A DNA stretch of 64,000 nt from Stenopsyche tienmushanensis (GCA_008973525.1 WACJ01000095.1:434001-498000); one strand, 5' to 3'; counted from the first letter of the stretch, positions 22,928-35,416 are shown. Translations and numbers: made by a program. Notes: generated by a model from the letters alone, not told the origin.

Positions 22928-23676
22928 TTGTACTTAGTTTAGTTTTAGAAAGTTATTTAGATTATTCCTTTTCCAATGATATGCTACATGTTATACAAAT
23001 AATTCAATAAGTCGTTAAACTTGAAGAGATACTATTTTGCTGGGGTCAGGTCTAAGAAAATACTTTTTATGTTCAAGATGTTTTTATTTTTTTCCTTATT
23101 TTAACTATAGTTGTCTGAAGTAGTATTCCCTCTTTCTTTTTGCACAGGTGGCGATTATTTTTTTAATTAGTATTTATTTTATTGGTACCTTTGTCATGTA
23201 AATTCATTATTTTGCACGTCCCTAGACAAAGAAATCCAGTGGTGTCAGGTCTGAAGACCGTGCGAACCACGGAATAGGGCACGTCCCCAGACAAAAAAAT
23301 CCAGTGGTGTCAGGTCTGAAGACCGTGCGAGCTACAGAATAGGACACGTCTTTAGACAAAGAAATCTAGTGGAGTCAGATCTGGAGACTGTGCGAGCCAC
23401 GGAATAGGGTACGTTCCCAGGCAAAGAAATCCAGAGGTATCAAATCTGGATATCGTGCCAGCCACGGAATAGGGCACGTCCTCAGAAAAAAAATCCAGTG
23501 GTGTCAGATCATGTTACTTTCTATTTCGTTCTAAAAAAAGTATTTCGAAAACCCAGACATTTAAGATATAGGGCCTACGCATGATACGTACTAAATGATC
23601 CCCTTAACCCCTAAAAAAAAATTGTCGATCCATGTGCAAAATATCCTATATAATCCGACCTAGGTCTCTATAACCA
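22928..23676 (+). repeat. Composite repeat, copy 2, with 65-bp tandem array
   Basis: The blocks appear in order: TTTAGTTTTAGAAAG with CCAATGATATGCTACATG, then GTCTGAAGTAGTATTCCC, then the tandem array (23213-23508), then the terminal block CTTAACCCCTAAAAAAA with CATGTGCAAAATATCC. This is the most complete copy in the window. No open frame is present. Confidence 0.65.
23213..23508 (+). repeat. 65-bp tandem array, about 4.7 units
   Basis: There are four full units and a partial fifth. Each starts near CACGTCC and contains AGACAAAGAAATCCAGTGG, then a GTCAGGTCTG-type stretch, then CACGGAATAGGG. Unit length is 65 or 66 bases. The first two units are most alike; units three and four carry scattered substitutions. 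The same unit occurs singly or in pairs at 7178, 29573, 40345 and 41265. Confidence 0.85.
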
Positions 23677-25091
23677 ATACGTAATTATCATTATTTTTAA
23701 ATCATATTTTAATTATTGTCGCAAGTCAATCACTTATTGATTCATCTCAGCATTATCAATCATCTCAATATATATTTATTTAGATTCAAAAAATCAGTCT
23801 AAATTTGAATCTGGAGAGAAAAATTAAAACTTCCGATTTTTCGTGAAGTCGAATATTTTAGTTACTATAAAAATATTTGAACAATAGAATACTTCAAATA
23901 TGCTTCAAAGTAAAGATCGATCGTGTCCATTGATGTAAAGAAGTGCTGTGTATCTATCTGCCACGCAGATACTTCTTCCGCAAGCTTGGCTTCAGGATTC
24001 GCTAAAAATAGTTTGTTTTATTTTCGGATAAAGGTTTTCAATAAAACAAAGTTTATCTTGAGGAAAATCGGAGTGAACACATTTACGTGGATATCGACCA
24101 TATCCGCGCTTTATGTCTTGAAAATATAGAAAAATATCTTGAGAGAGCGATTGCGATAACCGAGATGACCCGTGGAGAAATGCCCGATAGATATGTGCGT
24201 CCCGGAATTCTTCCCTGTAAATATTTCATTTTGAAACGCAAATATTTTTAAAATATCCCGAGCATTCCCCATATGAAGATCTCGCCTACCTATTCCCGTA
24301 TCGTTTCCATTACGCACATCCTAAAATGTGTATTCGAAGCTGAATATTTTCGATGTATACGAGCGCTAAAATTATTATATGAATACTCTTCTTGAGATCG
24401 TAAAGTTTTACATTTGTTTTAACGAGCGAAGATAAAATCTACCTGAGTTGGCTTTCACGGATATTTATTTTGATTTGGACTAAAAGGATGCTCGAGAACT
24501 TTGTCTTTTAATACACCACGGATTCCGGTTAAGATGTTAACATAATGTGGCGGCTTAACAAGCATAAATTAGCAATATTTCTGGGAAATTTATTGTTAGA
24601 AAGTCACACGGTTAATTTACAACTCTTTTTTGAGGCCATATTTTCTGCTGTGTTTCAACAAAATTGTGCCTATTATATTGCCTGAAACATCAGTATTTTA
24701 TGATATAATATAATTTTTATTATGGTTATCGAAGATAGATACATAGAATATCCAACGAACTGATGGATATCTTTCTATTTTAGATTGGTTTCTCTTCAGC
24801 ATAGAATAAATCCAATTATCTCGGACGTCATTAAATTTACATCTCTACATTTTGCATTTTTACACTATCGACAAAGCAAGAGAGGTTTTGTACTTATTTA
24901 AATTAACCTGCTAGATTCGTGAGATTGGATGCATCTATTTTATCTAATTTGAATTGGATTTGGTTTGTACTTACGGCATGGAGATGGTCTCTTGTTGGGG
25001 ATGTATAGAAATAAAAAAAACTACTTAATTTTGACTGAAATTATCATTTTTTGTGGTAATGAATTGCCACAGTATATTATAATTATACTAC
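23677..25091. other. AT-rich intergenic DNA
   Basis: No gene or repeat was recognised. The frames near 23923-24317 show no domain. Confidence 0.4.
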
Positions 25092-25581
25092 TGTAGCGTG
25101 GGCAATTTACCATCCTCAAGTGGTAGCGCTGTTAATCTAAGCAGATTTAATTCGCCAGATTAATAGCGACAACTTCCGTCTCCCTTCAGGTGCAATGTGC
25201 TATTTTAACAGCGCCATCTATTGTGGCCCTATAGGAGACATTGCACCTGCATACCGACGGATCGCTTCTTGCGCGTGCGCCGTTGCCGGTTGGGTAGTGA
25301 CGCGCAGGAGGCGGGAGTCGTGAGAGTGGTCGGTTAGCCTTGGTTGTAAGAGGTTGTCCCTCCTGCAGCCATATCTCTCTCTTTTGTGTGGAATAAATAT
25401 TTATTTAGAGAAGATAGTCTTTCTATTCGATGCCCGTCTATTCCCATCCATTCGTCCAGCAACATCACGGCCCGATAAAATAATGGACCCGTGCGCTAGT
25501 TTGGCCATCCTTACGAGCACGTGGGGGCGGGGAGCCGTCCAGGGACTCTGCCCCCGAGAGTGCCCTCGCCTCAACGTTACA
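25092..25581 (+). mobile_element. Solo LTR, copy 2 (490 bp)
   Basis: It starts TGTAGCGTGGG and ends CAACGTTACA. The body matches the copies at 11.3 kb and 40.7 kb (both inverted) throughout, including GCGCAAGAAGCGA on the other strand and GTGTGGAATAAATA, a polyadenylation-type motif. Near its 3' end it carries a GC-rich stretch with GGGGGCGGGGAGCCG that is present in the 40.7-kb copy and absent from the 11.3-kb copy. The flanks (ctac and ctcg) match at only two of four bases, so the duplication has decayed. The 80-codon frame inside is incidental. Confidence 0.78.
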
Positions 25582-25719
25582 CTCGTAAATACATAAAAAT
25601 ATATAAATATTTTACTGAATTATGATTTGTTGCCAATTTTGATTTTTTAAATAAAAATACATAATTTAAATTCTAGGTCTTTTTTTAAGAATCTTTAATA
25701 TTGTAATCCCAAAACAATA

Positions 25720-26374
25720 TACAGGAGACTCGCTATAATCCGGTCTCGGTCTAATCCAGCACCCCTTGTAGTCCGACAACTTAATACAACTACAAATGTT
25801 CGATAAAGCTTCATCAAAGTAAACAATGCAAAAGTGTGATTTTGGATGCCTAAATCTTAATGAATCTTTTTGTATGTTGGCAAGTGAGTACGGCGTAGGA
25901 TGGTCTATAATTTATAATACAAAAAAGAACCACAAAAATATTCAAACACAAAAATCAATGGTGGTTCGTCTCCACCATTGATTGTCGACCGGGCAAAAGG
26001 CAAACTTTCATGAAAGCTAAACAATATTGGCTATAAAAGCAAAGTTGTTTTACAAGGAGATAGCAAAAAATAACACTTTGTAGTTAGCAAGAGATAGTTA
26101 AAATGTTACAAAAATCGTAATGGAATACGTTTAATTAAGTTTTAAGTTTTTATTTTTTATAACTGATATGTTCATTGTGTTTATGAAATTAATTCTAATA
26201 ATATGAAATCTTATATTATTTATGTATATCTCATTATTTATCGGATTACAAGTACTCCTTTTTAAAATGTTCCGGACTACGAGGATTCGGGGGTAGTACT
26301 CTGTAGTCCGACAAATTGGATAATCCGACACTACCTTGACACGGTTTGTCGGATTACCGCGGGTTTGATGTGTA
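25720..26374. mobile_element. Pogo/Tigger-like non-autonomous element
   Basis: The left edge is TA followed by CAGGAGACTCGCTATAATCC. The right edge, read inward, is CATCAAACCCGCGGTAATCC, giving about 15 of 22 matching bases. The interior repeatedly has GTCCGACAA- and AATCCGACA-type motifs, as pogo and Tigger ends do. TA lies at both sides, but two extra bases separate it on the right. There is no transposase. A perfect 11-bp stem lies at 25954-25982. Confidence 0.55.
25954..25982. repeat. Perfect 11-bp stem hairpin
   Basis: ATCAATGGTGG and CCACCATTGAT flank a 7-base loop (TTCGTCT). It lies inside the pogo-like element. Confidence 0.8.
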
Positions 26375-28854
26375 TATTTATACACCGGAGCATTTCAAAG
26401 CATAATCAGTCGCCGACGGGTGTCCTACCTGTTCAGTGGCTATATTTATTAAATATATATAATTAAAATATCAAAACAAATATTATTGAGTAATTATAAC
26501 GGATCAAAAAAACACAAAAATCCGTCATCGAACCTAAATGTCATCTTAAAATTTGTACACTTTTTCGATATAAATATTTTTCGTACATTTTATGCAAACG
26601 AATACCTAAAATAGCCCTTTTTTTAAGAGGGTTCATTTTTTATTACCTGTTATTCTAATTTCTTGCCATTAATTAACTTTTGTATACACCTTCATCATGT
26701 ATCAAGGTCTCATCCAGGAGAGGTCCGAACATGTTAATATTAAGTAATTACTTAAATTTATGCTATTTTTTATGAACTTATCTCAAATTTATATTATCAA
26801 AGGAGGAAAATAAATAAAACATGTTTGCTGTAATTACAAGCCATGTTATGCCAAATTTATTCCTGTGGAAACGTTTAGGGATCTGCAGAGTTTCAAATCT
26901 TGTTAAAGCTTATAAATTATTTACCCAAAGCCTCAAAACAGTATTTGAAAGTTCTTCACATATAATTGTTGGAGCTTCAGTGCATTTTCGCCAAAAGCTC
27001 ATTGTATTGCTCTCGCTGCTTTGCAGTTAGTATTTAGCAAAGTTTGGTAAATGCTCATTACGTACGAAGCCACTGCCATTAAACAAGCGATACTTTAATG
27101 TCGTTTTTTTTTATTGGCAAGAACGAAAATAAAATCTCATTTTACTTTCAGTTGTAAAAAAATGAAAAGTTTCAGACGTGGGCCCATAAAACGAAAGCTA
27201 TTGATGGCTGTGAAACTTTCCTGGCCTTTATCCAAATTTAGATTTGCTCGTTCAGTGATCCACGTACTCAAAAAAAAGGTAAAAAGACATTTCAAATCAG
27301 GGTAATTGAATTTGTCCCGAATCAGATCCTTTATGTCTTTGTCGTGATGAGCTGAAAAACTTTCGAAATAAAGTTCCAAGCATCAATTCGCTTCCTTTAT
27401 TCGATACAAGACCGGAATACATTTTTAATATGTCTCAAAAATTGAGATTAAGCCTGATGATTATCGACCATAGTATTGTAGTTTAACGCGTAGAAGATTA
27501 GGCGATATTAATTACAAGATAATTTTCAGCACTCATACCCTAATTTCAACATTTTCTATTGTAATCGTTTAATACCCTACCCATCTAATGGTGCTTGTTA
27601 AGGCATATAGGTAGATGTGGAGCGGTTTATATCAAATTAGAATACATTGTCGCCATTGTAGAAGGATTCTGCCATTAGCAGAGCAAATCTGTTGATAACG
27701 TGTTGCTGGTTATGGTGTTTCCTAAGCGACCAATACGAAACTAAAGCCTTCGACCATGATAATGACCATGCCTGAAGCACAGCCACAATTAGCACCCCAT
27801 GATGTTTATACTTTTTATCGCATCGAAACGTGCCTGAAAATAAATTGAATCCATCGATATCATAAACAACGAACACTGTCGAATAATAGAGAAAAATCGC
27901 AGGAGTGACTAAAGAAAAAGAATAATAAAAGGGAGAAAATGGGCTTTTGAATGCGATCGTAATGTGAAATTACATCTTTATATTTAGACCGAATAATAAA
28001 GCCTTACAAACATAATTTTATCGCATTCATCAGAAGCAATTTCACAATGCTATTCAACCATTTTCGACAATAAAATTTGAGAACATGTTTAAACATAGTA
28101 TTCAAACAAAACCCAAACATACAATATCACGAAATGATCTTAATGCATTGAGTATTTATTAGTTTTATAACATAATGCACAGCCAATTAATTGCCTTGGA
28201 CTTGGGCTATGGGAACATTTTCCCGAGGATAGACTTTTAATTAAAATCTTACAAAGGTGAGCTCGAATTATAGCGTAAATATTCAAATATCCAGGCATTC
28301 CAGGAATATCCTCTTTTTTATTGCACGTTGAAATTAACCCGAAATGCTATTAAGCTAGATGGCAATAAATCTTATTAGGAAATGTTGAAATGCAATGGGA
28401 TAAACTGTTTAGTACGAAATAGCTTTCCACTAAATTTAGCTCATCGTGATTGATGTTTTATTTAGTGCGGTCAAACAGAATCATGACGATCAACCAAATA
28501 TGCTTAAAACGCAATGTTTTAATTAATTTTTTTTTATCCCCAATGAGAAATATCTTCAATCTATTAGAATTTATAACACGCAATAATCGCATTTTCGCCG
28601 ATTTATTTAGGAGTAATTTTGCGCGAAGTGTTCAATTATTCATTCATGCGAGATGAAAGATATTTGATATTATGAAGAAGATACTAATTGAAACCAACTT
28701 TTTATGAAAAGCATCTTTCCCTATATATTTATCTGATTTTTTAAAATCAATTATTGGACAAACGTTTTTATATTGCATTTTTTAAATGAATTATTTTCAT
28801 TTTAAATTATTCTTTGATGATCGTTTTTCCTACCATTTTTACACAAAATATCAA
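26375..28854. other. AT-rich intergenic DNA
   Basis: No gene or repeat was recognised. Overlapping frames at 27114-27379 (both strands) and 27637-27876 have no motifs. Confidence 0.4.
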
Positions 28855-29115
28855 TTTTAACCCCTAAAGGAGTACTGTGCCAGGGCATGGCATCCTCCTT
28901 CCGCTTTTCAGAAAGAGCACTCTTGTACATTGATCTCGGAGACAGACAGAGACAGAGCGCAGTTCGGAAGACAGAGACGGAGAGCTCCCCTGCACACATC
29001 GCACGATTGTATAGATCGTTAGCTCAAATTCATCAACTAAAAAAGATTTCGATTTCAAGTTTGTTATTTGTTTACGCAAAGAAACGACATGTGAATCATG
29101 TTCGGTCAATAATAA
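28855..29115 (+). repeat. Purine-rich dispersed repeat, copy 2
   Basis: This is the counterpart of 4140-4390. It has ACCCCTAAAGGAG, GACAGACAGAGACAGAG, ACATCGCACGATT, CTCAAATTCATCA and AATAAATT in order. The frames overlapping it on both strands (28802-29141) are products of the repeat, not genes. Confidence 0.5.
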
Positions 29116-29397
29116 ATTCATCAACGAAAACACGCTATTGAATCGATTTCTTGTGTATTATTTATGTAAAGAAATGACGTGGTTTTGTATGCTATCAACA
29201 GTGTTTATTTACAATTGACTCTGCCTCGAATTGAAGATTGTCTTACGCTGATAGCAGCTGACAGAAAGTAATCGGTGAAAAGCGATTATGGCATCAACGA
29301 CTTCATCGATTTTAAATTTGCTCACTCCTCAAAAGGTTAAATAGCATTTATATTTAGTCAACTGTAATACTAGTCATATTCATATCGTATATCGTGT

Positions 29398-29700
29398 ATC
29401 GTAACTATTTTGAACTTAGTTTAATTTCAAAAAGTTTTCTAGATTATACTCTTTCAACGATATACTTCACGTCATACAAATCATTAAATGAGTTATTAGT
29501 TGCAATATATTGCTTTTTACTTCAATTAGAATTTCTTTTGTGGGCACCTTTGTCGTGTAAATTAATTATTTTGGCAGCCCTATTTCGTGGCTTGCACCGT
29601 CACCAGATCCTGACACCACTGGATTTCCTTACCTGAGGACGTGGCCTATTCCGTGGGTCACACGGTCTTTAGACTTGACCCCGCTGGATTTCACTATTCA
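29398..29700 (+). repeat. Composite repeat, copy 3, with two inverted 65-bp units
   Basis: It has the TTTAATTTCAAAAAG..TTTCTAGATTATAC block and the CACCTTTGTCGTGTAAATT block. Two 65-bp units follow in reverse orientation at about 29573-29690 (TGACACCACTGGATTTCC and complement-type GTGGCTTGCACCGTC). The unit orientation is opposite to that at 23.2 kb although the left block has the same direction. Confidence 0.6.
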
Positions 29701-31481
29701 CTATTGGGAGTTTAATTTCTAAACTTAATTTTTAATCCAAAAATTCAGCAGTTTTTCTTGTAAAGTAGTAAAAAAAGTATGTTGATTTAATTGGAAAGGG
29801 CTTTCTGGAAAAAAGTGCAAATAAGTACTTAAAATTATTTTAATATAATATATGAATAAGAAAATAAGGATCTATTTTAATGGAATATTTTGAATAAATA
29901 TACTTGAGTTACACGGTTTTGATTTGTCTTCAATATCATATTTTTGAACTTTAAATAACGTATGAGGCAATTATTTAGTAATGTAAAATCAGCTTAGGAT
30001 CTTTGAAAAGCGTTCGATATCTATATTGGTGAAGGAAGACATGATGAGTACTATTTTTGAAAAAAAAATTGGTTATTTCAAAAAATATAGATTTTTTAAG
30101 TTCGACGTTGAAATATTGCCGCGTGAGGGCGTAAACGCGCTCCCGCATGTAATGTGTTAATATTCAAGCACTTCGAATGCAAATAATCTTAGACAAATTT
30201 TCTATTATGCGTTTTTTAATATCATTCGTAATTTTGTAAAATATAATCAATTATTATATGATTTTTTTACGGTAATTTATTTATTTTTTATGGTTGATAA
30301 TGAGATGTCAGCTTAAGAATATAGTTTGAGGCGTACATTAAATATAGATTGGCATAATATGAGTTATATAATATATATATAGAGTAGATTTATTTAAAGA
30401 TTTGTATATATAATATATATTTGAATTAAGCTTATAAATAGTTTAATGGACCTTAAAAACACGGTTAGAATAAATAAACAGATTCCTTTGATAAAAGCTC
30501 AAATGAGAAGTACTTTGCCAACACGACACATATTAAGCTCATATCTGAAAGCTCTGCCCAGATCGTTAAAACTAATGGCACTTTGGAATAACGAACACTG
30601 ATGTGTTCATCTCACACATGAGCAATTCATATTTAGAAATATTTTCATTTCGAGTCTTTACGAGGTAATTCTCTAAATCGCGCACGAAGCGTTTATACGG
30701 AATGAAAGCTCGTTTAGGAGCTTTGTCGATGTTTCAAAATCGATTTTCAAGTTTTTGAAGATTTCATCTCCGCAAGTTCAGTAACAAAAAGAAACAATTC
30801 AGCGAGAGTTGGGCAGCTATGGCAATTTTTGATCAAACCTGATCGTAACTGGATGAAGCATTAATCAACCAACATCAGAAACTTTTCGCAGTGTTCCGTT
30901 TCACGCTTTGCTGAAATCACGTAGCGCAGCCCGAGACCTTAATTTTCTTCCTCTATCTTTGATTTCATCCTTTTTTTCTCGGCAAGTAGAGGATATATAT
31001 TATGACATTAAGAAGACAAAAAAATAAATGTCACTTAAGCCCCGGGACACGATAAAATGTTAGTCGTCGGAAGAGTTTCCTGTTTTGGCGACGTTTCCCC
31101 TGGAAATGTTATCAATTATAAATTAACATGCAGTTAAACACGCTTTAGCATGTATATTTAAACTGTGACTAAATATATTACAGTGTAATATATTTATAAA
31201 ATCAAACAGCATTTAAGTTGGATATTTTGTATAGATAAATAGCCCTCGTGTAATACGGTTATTATGCAAAATAGTATTATATAAAGCATTGAATATAGAA
31301 AAGTAGGCTTGAGTTTTCTCTAAAATAATTTGCTTATGACAATGATGATCATAATTACTTCATATTAATAAGGTTATCATCATTTACACTATTAATCGCC
31401 ATTAAACGATGACGTTTTTGTATTTGCACCATCTGTCGTCAAAATTAAAGAGCTTTTGGTTGAGAGATCTTGATATAACAC
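29701..31481. other. AT-rich intergenic DNA
   Basis: No gene was recognised. Alternating AT runs lie at about 30360-30422. Confidence 0.4.
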
Positions 31482-31558
31482 ATCACTCAATATATTCGTA
31501 GGATATTTTTAATTTAAGTTTTTTTCTTCTTCGTTTGGGATCATTTTTCACAATTAAT
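31482..31558 (-). repeat. Partial copy of the 3858 foldback MITE
   Basis: TCACTCAATATATTCGTAGG followed by ATATTTTT and TTCTTCTTCGTTTGGGAT is the inverse counterpart of the right half of the 106-bp element. Only one side is recognisable. Confidence 0.4.
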
Positions 31559-32261
31559 TACAAAATTGATTTATGTATTAATTATTTGTATGGAGCTACG
31601 CAATTCTGCAATTATAAATATTATGCTTCTTTCAGAGGGATAACGATAATCTTTATTTAAAAAATATAGCGCCAATTATTCAGCCAAATTTATCCCTTTT
31701 TTCATGATTTTTTTAAGAGTAAAATGTGTAACAATTTCGTTGTTTCTGTCTATTCTATAGTTCTCTGTATTTTGAGTTATCTCAGATTCTATTTCAATCA
31801 AATTGTCTTCATCGTCTTTTTATACGGGTAATTCTTGAACAATTGAATAGGTTGCCTCAGGCCTGTATTTAAGATATCAAAACAAATTGAGTAAGACCTA
31901 TTTAAAATGAAGAAGTCTCATGTACAACAATTTAAATTACGCAAATAATGCTGAATGTTATTTTCTACTTCAGCTATTTCTACATAGCAGATCTTGAAAC
32001 CGTATTAAAACACCGAAAGCGATCAATAACTAATTCAAATATATTTAGAATTTTAGTTTGTATTGTAAAGGAACCCTTATATATTATGAATTTATAAAAA
32101 TTGCTTAACATTCGGGTAACTCGTTTTTGTGCAACAGTTTTGGAATAATTTAAGCATTTTTTAGTGATCTTATCCCTTAGCATATTTTAGTGACAGTTAT
32201 TCCTGTTTCTATTATATTAGCTATTTATTATATGATAATCTATGATTATCATTATTTACCT

Positions 32262-32312
32262 TTCCCTTACTGTGCTAAAAATTTCCACCGATGATATGTA
32301 TTTGGTACACCA
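32262..32312. repeat. Short repeat with GATATGTATTTGGTACACC
   Basis: It matches, inverted, the segment at about 60219-60282 (GTGTACCAAATACATATCAT, then TTTTTAGCACA and AAGGGAAAAG), and in part 16476-16500. It is related to the central part of the hAT-like CCCGGG family. Confidence 0.5.
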
Positions 32313-32384
32313 CTATTACTTTTATTAATTATTAATAAGATTTGTTTTCAACAGTTATAATGATTATGAATTAAGTACTTAATA

Positions 32385-32575
32385 GTTATTATGACCACAG
32401 ATTGAAAAGTTACGACGATTTAAAGGTGAAATTTTGGTTTTTTTTTTAAATCTTGAAAAAAATCTATTTCGACAACCCTGACACTTGTGAAACGTAGCAA
32501 AATACCCACTTAACCCCTATAAAATGTTTGTCAGTTCATGTGCAAAAAAACCCGTACAAATCAATATAAAAACGT
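32385..32575 (+). repeat. Composite repeat, terminal block only
   Basis: TTATTATGACCACAG, AAGTTACGACGATTTAAAGG, GTGAAACGTAGCAAAATACC and CTTAACCCCTATAAAATG align with 41549-41745. No 65-bp unit is present here. It runs directly into the CpG-rich repeat that follows. Confidence 0.6.
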
Positions 32576-32790
32576 CACGAAAAGTGAAACTCTAAGCGAC
32601 AGTTGGTCGGAAAGAGAGGGAGAATCGTTTGTAGTGTCTTTTTGTCCGTCGCATAAATCACAACAACGCAACGCGCATGCGTTGCGTCTCCTTCACTGTG
32701 TGTACACTGTCTATACGTAGCATAAAGCAACCACTACGCCAGCAACACGCTTATTTTATTATATATTATACAAATACAATTTTATCTTTT
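32576..32790 (+). repeat. CpG-rich dispersed repeat, copy 1
   Basis: It contains GTGAAACT, ACGCAACGCGCATGCGTTGC, then AGCATAAAGCAACCACTACG and ACGCTTATTTTATTATAT. Related copies lie at 41810-42115 and 61240-61385 (same orientation) and at 44765-44960 (inverted). In two of four cases it follows the composite terminal block, so it may be part of the same parent element. Confidence 0.6.
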
Positions 32791-34364
32791 AAAAAAGAAA
32801 TGCATAAAACCAATTTTTTGTAGGAATTTAGAAGTTTCACCTAAACTGCGTGAGAATTTCAGATATCAAGTATTTTATTTATTTCAAATACTGGATTATT
32901 CTTTCATTAAGATCAAGCGATATTTCACTGTAGTTCAATTTTGCAGCCAACTGATGATTGTTAAGATGACGATTTCTTTTGAACAATAATATATTGACAT
33001 TATTATCTTGGGAATCATTCATAGATTTTAGGCGACTCGGTCTTTTTCTGTCCTCCAAAGTTCCAGTCTCCTAATGTTTTCTAATGTTAAAATGAATCCA
33101 TTTGATAGAAATCTGCGTTTTTTAACAATATCCCTAATTAAATATCACTAATTTCGCAATGTAATAACAGAGCTACGAATCATGTTGCTTAATTTGGCTG
33201 ATTTTGACATTTTAAATTTGAAAAAAAAAGTTAAAATATCGTCAAATGGTAGTTGCAATGCAACATATATTGGAATTATTACACTATGGAAACTATAATT
33301 TTGAAGTAAAATTAGTGGCATATCAATGTTCAAATTTTACTTGATCTTTTAAATATAGATCTTATTATAATAAATGAATATATTAGTATATAAAAACCCA
33401 TCTAATTGTTTGTGGATTTGATTAATATGATGCATTACCATGATGGTTTTGTTAAAGAATATAAATCAATCTCATACTACCTCCATTAGGACGATAGGAT
33501 CATCCCTTTGTGTACGCACGAAATTGATTAAACCAATTTAACATTGCATTAAATTTGCACGCCCCAAAAATTGCACAATAATATTCGACCGTAAACAATA
33601 GTTCAAGGCGAGGCTTCGACCGCAAGAGCCAATTTGGAGGTCCTACATACCATTCGCTCGAATACTAAATTATTTCACCCCATTGGGTAAATGTTTGGAT
33701 AGACAGATAGACAGACAAACACACATAGCAGTTCCATGGGCACATAATAGTCGAATGGCGATCTGATATTATAGAAGTATCCCTCGTTGTTGACATAACT
33801 GCTGGCTATCAATCGGCTCCTATATGAATATTCTTATTAAGCAAAACACATAGTGTTTGATCAGATCCATGCGAGAGTGAATGATAAAAAATCGTGATCC
33901 TATGCAAACATTCAATTATGCAGAAATTAAAAGATGGCAGCATAATTGTCCCATCTTTTATCATTTTAAAAGTATGTGTTCTTTACAAAATCATCTCCAT
34001 TTATAAAATGAACACAGGAAAAACTCGGTAATATTCAATTCCGAACGTTGGATAACTTGTAGTTGGATTTATACCGACGACTTCTCACTGTCCTGTTATA
34101 TGATTTTAAATCTTGATAAGCGTTATATGAAATCAAATCGTTTTTAATCCGAGTCAAATTCATTGTGATAAATTTGTATTGAATAAATAATAGTCCTATT
34201 GTTAATTGAATAAATTAATCATCCTGATGCAGTAATTCATCCTATAAATAACACCTCTCACAACATAAAATAATCAAATTGATGGAGAAGATTATATTTA
34301 TAATTATGACTGTCATTGGAAATATAATTATTATGCACATAAAATAAATGATTCATTAGTAATA
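32791..34364. other. AT-rich intergenic DNA
   Basis: No gene was recognised. A small 9-bp stem (AAAAGATGG / CCATCTTTT) lies at about 33928-33959. Confidence 0.4.
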
Positions 34365-34924
34365 TACGAAGCATATCCCGAAAGTAAGTGTACTGTGATA
34401 ATACAGAGTTGTAGTTTTTTGGTCATAGTTTGATTTTGGTGGTTTTGATCAATTTTGGTCAAATTTCTGCCTCAGGGAGAGACCATCAATGCACAACAAT
34501 ATTGTGAGATCCTAAAAAAACTAAAAAAAAGCATTTAAAACAAATGGGGTATGCTGACGAGAGGAGTGTGCTTGTTGTACGACAACACCCGTCCTCACAC
34601 AGCCATAGCCACCAAAACGCTCTTGGACTTATTTGGTTGGGATGTTTTAAACCACCCCCATATTTCCATGACATGGCGCCTCCAAATTATCATCTTTAAT
34701 CCTCCTTGAATGAAAATACAGGTGGAATTAAATTTTCAACCAACGAAAATGTGCAGAAAGAGGTTCTGAAGTGGGAGAAGGAGCTGGCGGGAGATTTCTT
34801 CGAGGAGGGCATAAAACAGCTTGTTCCACGGCTCATCAGAACAATATTCTTTGGTTTTTTTCAAATACACTTTTTTTAAAAATTTAAAAAAAATAGTACA
34901 CCTACTTTCGGGATATGCCTCATA
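34365..34924 (+). mobile_element. Internally deleted mariner element
   Basis: The body is 34367-34922 (556 bp) between TA dinucleotides. The inverted termini share GCATATCCCGAAAGTA, then GTGTACT. Inside is a broken transposase. The N-terminal DNA-binding half and the first catalytic aspartate are missing compared with a full element of about 1.3 kb. Confidence 0.88.
34460..34850 (+). pseudogene. Mariner transposase, C-terminal remnant
   Basis: Across several frames the plus strand gives INAQQYCEILKKLKKA, then a LLYDNTRPHTAIATKTL-type block with the second catalytic D, then NHPHISMTWRLQIIIF-type sequence where a PPYSPDMAPSDYHLF motif would be. It continues as GGIKFSTNE-type, VLKWEKELAGDFFEEGIKQL. 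This is the order seen in mariner transposases of the DD34D group. Frameshifts occur near 34600 and 34660 and the third aspartate region is degraded, so it is non-functional. Confidence 0.82.
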
Positions 34925-35107
34925 GGACTCAGGTGCTCCGTAACTGCATTACACTCAAATCAACACGTACTAATTGATCTTGTATTTATAATTAATAATA
35001 TCATACAATTGATTTTGACTGGATTTTGCCAGATTTTGCAGATTCGATCAAAACTTTCATCACCGAGTAAAAAAAATGTTTTTATTGTGTGGGTGAAATG
35101 ACATTCC

Positions 35108-35397
35108 AACGCAAAACCGCAGTTTATCTGAGCAAATTAACAGCGGTATATTTCTGTCTCCCTTCAGACGTAATGTGCCAAATTAATAGTGACATCATCT
35201 GTTTTCTTGCGGACACATTGCGTTTTGTTAACGTAATTTTCCGTCTTATATTGACGCGCGAGAAGTGAGGAGTTGTCATATAGCCTTGACTGTGAGAAGA
35301 TGTCCTTCCCGCAGGTTCATAGCTGTAACATCTCTTTCCTTATATAAAAGATAATAGTTAAGAGGACAGAGTTTCCGCGCCCCTGCTCCATGTTGCA
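35108..35397 (+). mobile_element. Degraded LTR, copy 4, attached to a primer binding site
   Basis: GAGCAAATTAACAGCGG, TCTGTCTCCCTTCAGACG, GACGCGCGAGAAGTGAGG and CAGGTTCATAGCTGTAACATC align in order with the plus-oriented LTR at 25092, with many changes. The segment ends GTTGCA just before a primer binding site. Unlike the others it is not solo. Confidence 0.55.
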
Positions 35398-35398
35398 T

Positions 35399-35416
35399 TG
35401 GTGTCAGAAGTAGGGG
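35399..35416 (+). other. Retroelement primer binding site, tRNA-Leu type
   Basis: TGGTGTCAGAAGTAGGGG lies one base after the LTR end. TGGTGTCAGAAGTGGG is a common minus-strand primer site complementary to the 3' end of tRNA-Leu in insect LTR elements. A purine-rich leader follows, then homology is lost. Confidence 0.6.

Noticed and set aside
23213..23508. CRISPR-like array of direct repeats
   Set aside because: The 65-bp units are contiguous without spacers, vary in sequence, and lie in eukaryotic repeat DNA. It is a minisatellite.
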